Origin: Mactra quadrangularis
Taxonomy: Eukaryota; Mollusca; Bivalvia; Venerida; Mactridae
Length of the DNA: 64,000 nt
Reading direction: 5' to 3'
Assembly: GCA_025267735.1 (NCBI GenBank)
Contig: CM046304.1
Coordinates: 18,788,620 to 18,852,619, forward strand
Part shown: piece after piece, positions 22,656-34,600 of the stretch
How the letters are laid out: each line of letters starts with the position of its first letter
How positions within the stretch are numbered: the stretch's first letter is position 1
Translations under genes and position numbers: made by a program
The notes under the pieces: model-generated
What the model was told of the DNA's origin: nothing
Database searches by the model: none
Seen by the model: only the letters and a program-made list of their open reading frames with translations

Positions 22656-25600
22656 TTACAATGCCGTTCTCTCTTGTCTAGAACGCATTGCAGACTGTAG
22701 AATATTGACTTCTGATCTCACTTCCGGGTTTTCGTACGGTCCCGCATCTTGTAGATGTGTAAGACTAAGACCGGTCATACCAGATTTTATACCTGAAACA
22801 TAAGAATATCCAATGTCATTCGGAACACCTAGACCTTTCATGAATGAATAATCTTGGAAGGATTCGTGGGGGGTCTACCCTGGCGGCTTGGGATTTTACA
22901 ACGCGAGGCGAAGCACATAACGGTTATGCAAAATAGTTCTTGTACATGTAGTATATACGCAGACCTGTGTCAAAACATATTTCTATGTTATTTATTGAAC
23001 CAAATAGTGTTCAGCGATATCACTAAAATATGTTATTTCAAATTTACAGACTAAAAACAAAACATCACTATAATCACCTAAACTATCGTGTATTTGTTTA
23101 CGTCAACACCGGTAGTTTCAAAATGACGCTTAAATATGTCCGATGTTAGTCGTAGCGAATGGCCGAGGAGTTCTGAATGTATCCAATGTATATGCTAATT
23201 GCATTGGGGATAGGTTCGGTTTTTGGAAAGTCTGAGGTTCCGAATTAGAGAGTTTTGCCTTGTTAAATAAAGAATATGAAAATTCGGAACCATGAGAAAA
23301 GTTTTGTATTGTGAGGATTCAGGATTTCTGATGGTTTGGTTATCTATTTCCGACATGTTTTTCAAACAGTATTACTTGAGAACTATATTTTAGATTGAAG
23401 AATTATTGCACGTATATAAAACTACGCTTATAAACAAGTCTATATTAGTTTATTGTGTAATGCCTCAGTCTACTAAAATCGTGGCTTGCTGCAGACCCGT
23501 ACGTGCAGACAGCCGTAGGCCGCGGGAAGCCTTGCGTATTAAGGTGACGATACGCACATAGCACAAAACAACACACCCGTTCGGATCCACAGCTGGAAGA
23601 TATGTAAGTTTTATCCATACTCGGCCACGATTGTGTTCACGATTTGATTTTGAAGCTGATACGTGTATCCATGGCTCATCTCAAGGACCCTGGTACATGT
23701 AATAATGTAACTGTCTGTACGGGTACGCAAAAATTCGTACGGGTCCTTGCGGACTTTGATCGCACGGCGCCTGTACAGTGCCCTCATGGTTTTTTATGTT
23801 TATGGGACTGTAGCATAAGGCAAATAGTTAAACCAAGTGCAAACTCACCTTTCATCTGCTTTAAAGCTGAAAAAAATAGTTATAAAAATATAAACTTCAT
23901 TGTATCATTAAAACTGATTTTGAATACTGAACAAATTAAAACAGTATATGTCATACTAGCATCACATATGGTTGCATTGACATAATCTCATTTTCAAGTG
24001 TTCCTAAAAAATAGAGTTTTATCATTCCTTCGTCACGAGCTTCTTAAGATGTAATTTTAAACAAAATTTATTTTTTAATCTAACACACTAACTTCTTTTA
24101 AAACTTGCATACTAACCCATAAAACACAAAGTCTCCATTAAAACCCTTACAATAAATAAAAAAAGTTTGAAAACCCCACTCGAAATTTCGCCAAGTAAAT
24201 CTAGACCCCTCTCAGACCACTCTCCATGTTAAGAGCTATATGATTAAGGACATTGAATATCGGGATCAAAGTTCTAATTTATAACTCTGTATCAAACCAA
24301 TATTTAAGTAAGATCAAACCGCTATTGTGACCACTAGATATAAATCATTCAGAATGAAGACCTCTTCAAATGCACTGTGGCCCATATTTTAGAACCTCCC
24401 CAAGTAGTCGTAACAGACATTTTGTCATCAATAAGATTTGGTCTGATGACAGGGAGATAATTCATTCAAGTCCTTCAGTTTTCTCAAGTCCTCATTTTTA
24501 CATGGGGTTTCCTCATGCTAAGTAGTGGACTATAGCAATTCCTTATTGAAATCTGCCTCGACGATTATTGTTCGTTTGTTTGTTTTTGTTGGGTTTAACG
24601 CCGTAGCAACACATTGTATAGGTCATATAACGACGAACAGTCAACCTACTCACTCCTCCTGGAAAGGCTAAATCTCTGGATTTAGCTGTTAACCAACTAC
24701 TAAGCGCATACTTTCGTCAGTGACTGACAACTGTCCTACATAATAAAAATATCATTGGTAGGAGGGAGAATGACCGTAAAAATTATTTCAGGGCCAAGCT
24801 CCACGAAAGTATGCGCCGCCCGGGAATCGGACCCACGACCCCTCAATCAGTAGACTTACGTACTGCCGACTGAGCTAGCCGGGTGGCAACGATTACATAA
24901 GGCCGCGAGTCAAGAAAAAAAAGTTTAGAAGATAGAATAAGGTCATTCTAATCGCTTGGGATGTTTATCTCGTTTTTTTTTCAAAAAGGGAGATAGGATA
25001 TTATTGAGGCGACGACATGTTGTTGTACAAATTGTTTTGCCCTTATTGCTCCGTCCAAGCGTTGCCATGGTCACTGAGATCGGAGCTCAAGTGGCATTTT
25101 TCTGAAACACAGGCACCCAGGATCTAACTTGGACAAGTTGCATATCTGTCAGTCAATTAGTAATAAAATACGAGCCTTTTGAAATAGACCTAGCGCGTAA
25201 GGGTGAAAAAATGGTCACTTTTCAACCATGTTGCATCCAGTAAATGAATAATCAGATTGATAGATCAACTCACCTTTGCCAAGTTTCTTTCTATCAGCAT
25301 CACTAAGTACTTCTACAAGCTTTTCAATATGTCCATGGCCATAAGCTTCAATAGGATAGGCTGGTTCATTGTGTTTTATTATATCTAAACCTTTAAAGTA
25401 TAATCATGATAATTAACTTATGTCACACCTCATTTGCATTACGTCCACTGTATCTAATGTGACATACATGTATAATATTATTAGAGTCACTTTTTGAAAA
25501 TTGTAACAAATTTAAAAAGTCATTAAAATTGTCTAAGTTCATAGCTATGTAAAATTCAATAAACGAAAATCAGTTTTGATCTTTGAGTGTTTTTCTCTGA

Positions 25601-28600
25601 ATTTTTACGGGAAGGTATCGACTAACACGTCAGAAAATACGGTATTTAGATACATGATAAGCCTATTAAACATCGAGAAGTCTAAACCCCACTTAGGGTA
25701 ATGCTAATTTTGTTGAGCATGAAATTTACCTACAATTGTTCCACTCCTGCACTGTGAGGAATCGCCTGCTTGAAGCGTATTTCAATTATCAAGGGTTCTA
25801 GTACAAAATTGTACAGTCGGCTGAACACGTAAATGTAATCCTACACTTTAATTACTACTGCTATTTTCTAACGATAACTTCTTAGTCGGATTCAGCGGGG
25901 GAGGTGACAGGGGCGTCCGGACCCCCTTGAAATTTCCGAAACGTACCCCTCCAGGAGTGCATTTTTTAACTGTAAGCCATTTTAAGTAACATTAAGCAAT
26001 TTTTCTCTGTGCTTAACATAGATTTAATGGTATTGTAGTTTATATTATTTACATGTTGCGTTATTCTGCAAACAGTGTGGTTCGAAAGTTTGGACCCCCA
26101 CCCCAGAAAAAGTTGGACCCCCCTAGAAAAAATCCTGGATCCGCCCCTGAACTTCATAGCATGATCTTTTACGTAGAATTGTTTATTGGTTATGTACAGT
26201 ACCTTTAATCTCATGTTCCTCAGGGACACGTAGCACCTTTAACAGTTTCAAAGCACCAAAAAGTATAAAACTTGTCGATACGGTCCATGCAATAATGACG
26301 CAAATGCCACAAATCTGCCATAGTAATACCTGAAGAACAAAGCAACTTTATGAACCACACACTGTATGTACATGTATTAGATTTCGAAACCTTATTTGGA
26401 TCACAGGCTGTCGGCGTCCCCACAATTTTTTAAACACATATATTTAGTACTACATGTGTTTAAAAATTGTGGGGACGCCGACAGCCTGTGATTTGGTTTT
26501 GATTAAAACTATATCAGTTTTATTTAACCACATGTAAGCGTTCGAGAAATACATCACAACACAATACATAAGAAATAATCTGTCAGTCACAGCTTTATTT
26601 AAAGATCTAGTAAAAACTGCCTGAACCAAGAATGGAAATTGAAAAACACCAAGAAAAAAGACGATTAGTGGCCAAGTAGTGTGCCCGAACCCTACTATAG
26701 GGTTTACCTACAATTGTTTCACACCAGCAATGTGTATGCCGCGGTCGTGGCGTAGTGGTTAGCATGTCTGACTTCGAATCTGGAGATTGCAGGTTCGAGC
26801 CCGGTCACGGTAGGTCATACCCTATACATGAGTTGTCGGCCTCGTGGTAGTGTAAGTTATTACTAGTGATAGAAAAAGTATCCAGGAAACCTATAATAGA
26901 AAGAGCTGGCCGTCGTATATATGACCTAAGTATGTATTGAACACGACGTTAAAAACAATATTATTGATAATAAAAAAAAAATATAAAAAAAATAAACATA
27001 ATAATAACCAGCGATGAGTAAATGGGTACTTTGAGGAATCACCTGCCTCAAAGTCAAAGGGTTCAATGACCAGTGATTATCAAAGTCAAATTGTAAAGTC
27101 GGCTGAACATGTACGTGGAAGCAGACCCTAAACTGCATTTTAACTTAAACTTTTAACTTTTGAGACAGAGTAAAATAATTTTATCCCTTGTCTATCACCA
27201 CAGCCATCGTGAAACCTCAATTTTGCATAACACTAACAGTAACGTTAGTATGTTAAATGATTTACTCACCATTCCGGATCTTTTATTCCAGTTAAAGAAA
27301 ATACCTTCATCTTTATGTAAAAATGCTGCTCCTATTACACCCAGTAAACCTCCACCAAAATGAACTGCAACACAATAATAATATATAGGATAGGCTGATC
27401 TAGCGGGAGGGGGGGGGTTTCAGGGGGGTCCGGACCCCTCCCTAGAAATTCCAAAATGCACCTGTCCAATAGTGTATATCTTGACTGTAAATCAAATTTT
27501 AAGTAGCATGAAGCAATTTTTAATGGATATATGCATAGACTTAATGGTCATGTAGATTTTATTATTAACATGGTGCATTATTCTGCAAAATGAGTATAAT
27601 GTGGTTGTGGTTCGAAAGTTTGAACCCCCTGGAAAAATTCGAACCCTCCTCTTAGAAAAAAATCCTGGATCTGCCGCTGATTTATTCTGATAGCATTATC
27701 AACTCTTTGTATTAAATCAAAATGGCATTTTTGAAATAAATATCTAGGTTGTTCCTATAATAATGAAAAAAAAACACAAATAATTATTTCTTAAAAATGT
27801 GAGGCAATATTGTCATATGAAGTTCGAATAACGATTATTAGTTCTTTGTACTCATATTTATGTATTGCCAAAATATACATTAAAACACAGACTGGGTTGA
27901 TCTTGTGTAAGGATGAGATATTAAATAACACAGTTTTAGATTGATTGATTGATAAAGGCATTTATTTTAATGCCATAACATAAAATATAAATAATGTTCA
28001 TAAACTCAGGGAAACCGCCGCCAGTCACCACCTACATCAAGGTGGCAATACCACGTGACTATTACATCACAAATGGTACGGTTTGAATTAATCTGATTGA
28101 AACCCGATCTAAAGTTTTTCGCTCGCCTACTCGCTAATTAAGATTTGACCTTTTCAAACGAGGGTCACGTTCAGATGACCTTTTCTCACCATAACATTCA
28201 TGAAGTTAGGAACTAAAGAAGCTTTTATTACATGAAAAGTCAAATAAAATAATCAAAATAGGATTTTCGCGTGTGCCGAAAATGTGCGCGATAATGGAAA
28301 CAATAGCGGTGCGCAAAGTACGTAAATTTATGTTTTCATTTGTAGTACAGCTCATTGTCGGTGGTAATTGTACTGAAAAGTGTCCTTCTTATTGGTAAAA
28401 ATGGATCGCGATCCGACGATTCGGGAAGTGCCGAATATTCGTACTCGATTTTCTGGTCGAGATCGCGATTATCCGAGTACTCGGATACTCGCAACAGCCC
28501 TAAATATAACCATGTTCTCCTACCTGACACGGCTTCCAGTGGATCATCTACTTTAACACGTGTTACCAAATATGTAGTTAAATGATAGGTAGGTCCTGCT

Positions 28601-31600
28601 AATATTCCCAGTAACCCTGCTTCCCATGGATATATAGCATTAACGCTTGTACACGTTGATACCTGGAAAAATAACACTGGTACCTTTAATTCGTAAAAAT
28701 AAACAAAAATACGCTTTGAAATCAAAATATTGTCAACGAATACAAATTCAAACGCTTCCGTTTTCACAATAGTCGAAACGTTGTTTTTATAATTATTTCA
28801 ATTATATAAATCAATTATAATTAATAATATTTTATTATTGTAACACATGAATATTTTGTATGAGGCACAGTACATGAATACGGAGGACTATGTACATGCA
28901 ATGACGTGTTTTATGGTCATAATTTACGGACTCAATAGCCCATGAAAAATAAGGTCAGTCATACAGGATGGCTGATTGGTCCCCCTGGAAATATTGACAT
29001 TCTTACCAGATGGCCGATTGGCCAACCTTAAAGACGATAAAATAGATAAATAGAAACATGGTCAATTGGCCAACCCTAATGACGATAATAATAAATTAAT
29101 AAAAACAAAAATTGAAATTGTTTTAATGCTGGACAACAGTTTTTATCTACATGTTATGCAAATTACTGTCAACTTGCAAAAACAAATCACGTTGACTTCT
29201 CAAGACAGTGTTCTCGCTTCGCTTTCCAGTTAAATCCGAGATTTATTGGTGAAATAAAAATCGAAATTCCACCGTTTTGAAACAATGAACATCAATTTTT
29301 ACTGTATGGATTGTGTCGTTTTGAAGGCATATCTGACTTAAAAAATAAATATCGCCAGTTTGAAGCGTATAATATTAAGAAAAATTGTTCATTTAAAAGT
29401 TATTTGTGTCATTCGTGAGCTTAGGATATTATGTTTTCACTCGTGGCTACGTAACTCGTACAAATATTGCATCATTAGCTCACTCGTGAAATAAAAACCT
29501 ATCTTACACAGAAATAAAATATAAATCAAATGGTATGGTGAGTAGTAATAATAGATATGTCCAATTTATAATGCAAGAGTCCTATTTATAAAGTATGAAG
29601 ATCAATAAAAGATAACTAAACTCAAATATACCATTCCTGTCAAAGCTCCGTTGATAGACATCAGTAAGCTCCAATGTCCATCACCAAATCTCTTTGACTT
29701 CTGTATGAACATGGCTGAAAACGCACCAAACGAGCCTCCAATGATTGTGTTGACCACTGCTAAACTGATTATTGCACCATCACCTGGACCAGTCAATGAT
29801 CCAAGTGACCCACCATTGAATGCTAGGAAACCGAATAAAAGTATAAAACCTCCAAGGGCAGCAACCTGAATACACAAAGAGAGATTTACTTTAAGTAAGA
29901 ACCTTATTTATTCATACTGGGTTTAACGACATGTCAACACATTTGGTTATTTTACGGCATCCAGCGCACCTGGCTTGTCATTCCTGGACCCTTGTCTTTA
30001 ACCAGTACTCACCTTCTCTCCCACAAGGCCGGAAACTTCTCCACACACCTTATTAATTGAGGAAATTTGACATTATTGTCAAATTTTCATGGAAGGGTAT
30101 AACCTCTTCGGTGGGATTCGAACCCGTAACCCCTACCAGACTCTTGATTCAAAATCCCAGGGCACTAATTTGAGTAAAGAGCAAACCTGGAATCTGCTCA
30201 TAGTAAATGTAATCTATTTTTTTCGAAGCTTTTCAAAACGTCGTTTATGTTTTTGTTGGGTTTAATGTCGAAGCAACACATAGTGCAGGTGATATAACGG
30301 CAGTCAGCAACCTATTCACCGTTCCTGGAAAGGCTTAATCTGTGGATTTAGCTGTTAAGCAACTATTATGCGCATACACCTCTAACGACTGATTACTGAT
30401 AGAACGGAGAATGGTCATAGAAATTATTTCATGACAAATCTCTACGACAGAATACCCATCTTGGGAATCGTGGACACGGTCCCTCGATCAAAAGACTTGT
30501 CCTACCGGCTTAGCTAGCTAGGCGGAACTCAACGTCATTGTTTCAATAAGTTTTCGATACCGGCGTCTCAACTTGTCATTAAAGTTACAAAGATTTAAGA
30601 CTTTGAGTTACAACTATAATCTAGTGATAAAAAATGAGCATGAAAATCCATTCGCTTATTGATCTTGTTCCGAATTAAGCTGAAATTAATGTATAAATTT
30701 ACATTTATTATAAAATATACTATTAAACGAATCGAACCAAATCGAATCTATACATTCAAGTAAATCGTTGCAGCCCTACCACTGGTTGTTGCCAATCACG
30801 TGACTTTAGACCTAGCTAACGATCATACTTATAAAGAAAGAAGTGTAGTTATTTTACCGGTATAGAATGTCCTCTTATTTTTCGTGGTGCCTTAGTGACA
30901 GGATCAAATCTTCCAATTCTAGGTCCTAACATAAAAGCTCCAACGAAACCAGCAGCTCCTCCCAACATGTGCACTATGCCACTTCCAGCAAAATCCTATA
31001 ATGTGAAAAAAGAAACGTCTTTAAATAAGATATTCGAATATTGAAATTTGGGTAGTAAACTTAGCTTTTTTTCGTGGCCGCAATTTAAAAATCTGAGATC
31101 GTATATTAAACTTCATTTCGGGACGGCCAATGGAATCATATATTTTATTCATTTCACTATACCGGAAGAGAATGTCATTGGACAAACGGGAATGGTAGAG
31201 CAAATTGTATTGGTTGAAATGTAGGTAAAAAATTGTCTCAGACATCTGTGCCGATTAAGATACACATAATATACAGTTTTCAGTTCATTTCACTAGCATA
31301 TCAGTACATAGTATGTATGATAAAACCGTGATTACAACGTGAGAAGCACAAAAATATGATGTACGGTAAAGTTACGCCACCTTTGTTAATTGCTCAATCA
31401 TGCAACTTTTGACGATTTGTTCAGGCCGAAATGCTTAACATTTAATTAGAAGAAACAGTCACTGTATGTTTTATTTAGGGCTGTGGATCGTTGAGCGATC
31501 CGATCCGAACCACGAATAATGTGTAGCGATTCACGAATCGTACCACGAATCACTTGTTAATGAAAATGCATACAGGAATTCAAGTAATAACAAAAACAAG

Positions 31601-34600
31601 TGAAGAATTACAGAAAATTTTACTATATGGAATACCATGTACTCCAAACATTTCTATTACCAGGCGTTTTATGGTAATTTTTTCATGATAACATTTTTGT
31701 TTAAATGTGTATTGATCGAAGTTTTAACACCAGATAATTCAGTCCCTACAAAAATTGAAAATTTCATTAGTAGTGCGGCTTGTTTTCAGTGACAATTAAG
31801 CTAAAAAAGATCGCGAATATCCGAGTACTCGGATACTAGCAGCGGCCCTAGTTTTATTATACACCAAAATATAGACAATTGTATGCTATTTCTTTTTTAA
31901 TATACATGACCTAATTAAAGAAGCTATACATACTTACTATGTAACCAACCCTTCCTATGTCACCACCATAATCTACACCTTTCACCAGAAAACCACCTCC
32001 CCATTGCCAATGTGTACAAATAGGATATATCACTCCTGAATAACAATAATACGGCTTTATTTTAGATCTTAATTAATTTATACTTGGATTAACGCCGTTT
32101 CAACACATGTTGGTTATTTTACGGCGTCCTGCGCACCTAACTCGCAGGGTTTTAGGTGCGGTATCGCGCCCAAAAGGTTTGAAGAGTGAAATGGATCGAC
32201 TGCACAGTATGTCATATAGAAGAGTATGATATATTTAGAGGACTTTAATGCATGTATGCATACAATTTGATTGAAAATACACGCTTAACACCTATATGTT
32301 TATCATTTAAATTTTAATTCTACATCTCTTTTCCTGAACGGTCTTAAATGCGTAAATTTTCGTATAACCTGTACTTGATAAGTAGTATACACACTTGTAT
32401 GTCCACAAATGATCACAATGACCATCAAAATAAACCATTTGATTTGGCAATCAATACTTTTCTGACAATTTCTCTTCAATACTTAAATTGTACTATAATT
32501 AATACAATATGTTATTGTAACGTATATTTCACATTCTAAATGGTGTTTATTAAGTAAGAGTTATACTTTAGGAACTTGCATGTTCTATTAATAAATCTCA
32601 AATATCATATGAATAGTTTTTATGAACGAGCCATCATTGTAAAAGCCTTTTTGAAAAATGGTAGTTTGTTTGTACTTTGGTTACGGTATTTAACCTGATT
32701 TTCTTCTAAAACATACCAACAAATCGCACTTATTACATGCATTTTTGATTTTAGGTAGTAAAAATGATTCGTTTGAGATCAATTTTATCAACAGAGCAAA
32801 ACGTACGTGACATAATATGAAAATGATAAAATTCGGTTACGGTAGTTAACATGCTATAACTTTAAGACAACTTGAATAATAGATGCAATAACCATTGGAA
32901 AATGTTCACATTGATATTATGTATACATAATACAAAAACATGGTTATTAGTTAACTTTGTCATAAGAGTAAGCACTTATAAAAAAGGTTCCAGACCAATT
33001 TAATACATTTTGCACTGTGACGTAAATGAAAGCTGATATATCATCGGTATAAGCACAAAATTTCATATGATTTGTGCAAATATGGTGTAAATGCATTCTA
33101 AATAAAATATCTTTAGTCAAAAATGTGAATTGATGTAAAAAACAGCAGAAAAAGTATGCACGAGGTTTAGGGTGCATTTTTGTGTTTTTGGTAACGTACA
33201 TCTTTAAGCTCAGATTGTGTGAAAACGCCTACCTCGCCAGTTTTAAGAAATGGATTTTCGAATTCCTTAGACAAAACTACATTACAATCACTCATCAAAC
33301 CTTTTGGGCGCGATACCGCACCTAAAACCCTGCGAGCTCTCGGACTAGTACGTGCAGACAGTCGTAGGCCGTAGGAAGCCTTGCGTATCAAGGTGACGTT
33401 ACGCACATAGTGCAAAATAACACACCCGCACGGAGCCGTAGCTGGAAGATATGCATGTTTAAACTATACTCGGCCACGATTTCGATCACGATTTGATTCT
33501 AAAACAGATACGTGTATCCTGGGCTCATCTCACGGACCCTGGTAAAAACGTAACAGTCCGTACGGGTACGCAAGAGTTCGTACGAGTCCTTGCGGAGCTT
33601 GATCGTACGACGCCCTTACGGTGCCCTCACGGCCAGTTTTATATTTATGCGACTGCAGCTTTAGATAAAGGACAAGTTTTGGAAACAAACTTTACGTAAA
33701 AAATAATATTTCATAAAAAAACGAAATAATAATACGTTTAAACGAAATAGTTGTGATAATAAAAAAGTATTTAAAAATGTCGCTTTAGAAACTCCGTAAT
33801 TTTGCTATAATGTAGTGGTTATTATCCCCTTAATTGCGCACGCGCAGTCTTATGTAATCGTTTGCAACATATTTTGATAAAAACTTGTTACAGTCCGCTA
33901 CTTTACATGGGGAACCCATGTATAAAGTGCTTACCTGTAATGACAGCACTGTATGCCAGGTAAGCTATAAAATCACATCTTTCAGCCACTGAGCCAGACA
34001 CTATGGTTGCCGTGGCAGCAGCAAATGAGTATTGAAAGAAGAATGTAGCATAACTTGTAAGTGGAAGATCGGTGATAGCAAAATGACTGTAACCAATAAA
34101 ATCATTCCCTTCTCCATAGGCGAAAGCATAGCCAAATAACCAGTAGGAAATTCCAGATATAACTGAAAGAAACAGTGATGTGAAAAATACAGTACCCACC
34201 AAAAGTTTGGAGACAAAAGAAATTTACTTAAATTCTAGGATTTTGTTGATTATTCTTGCTGACTCATTTTTTTTAAAAATATTTAAGTATGGTTTGTGTT
34301 AAAATAAAAACAAATTTCATGCTTGCAACATATTTTAAGATTCAGAATCTGACATCTTTAAGCCTCCAAAATCATGTTTATTGTAATTATTTTCCGTGAC
34401 ATAGCTTTTGTGCTATTGTTGTAGTCTTAACTATAATAACAATGATAACCAGACTTGAAATAGTGAAAAAATACAAAGCGTTTTAAAATAAACAGTAACC
34501 AAATTTTTTATAAAAGCTGTTCAGTAGGCCTACAATCTGATAATGTCTCCCAAACTTTTGGTGGGTACTGTAATTTAGACATTTATAAAGCTATTTCTGA

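Noticed and set aside
26733..26815. Functional tRNA gene
   Set aside because: A and B boxes are good, but it runs without a terminator into a SINE body with a tail and target duplications.
29651..29869. Plus-strand ORF opposite transporter exon 6
   Set aside because: Antisense shadow of a well-supported minus-strand exon.
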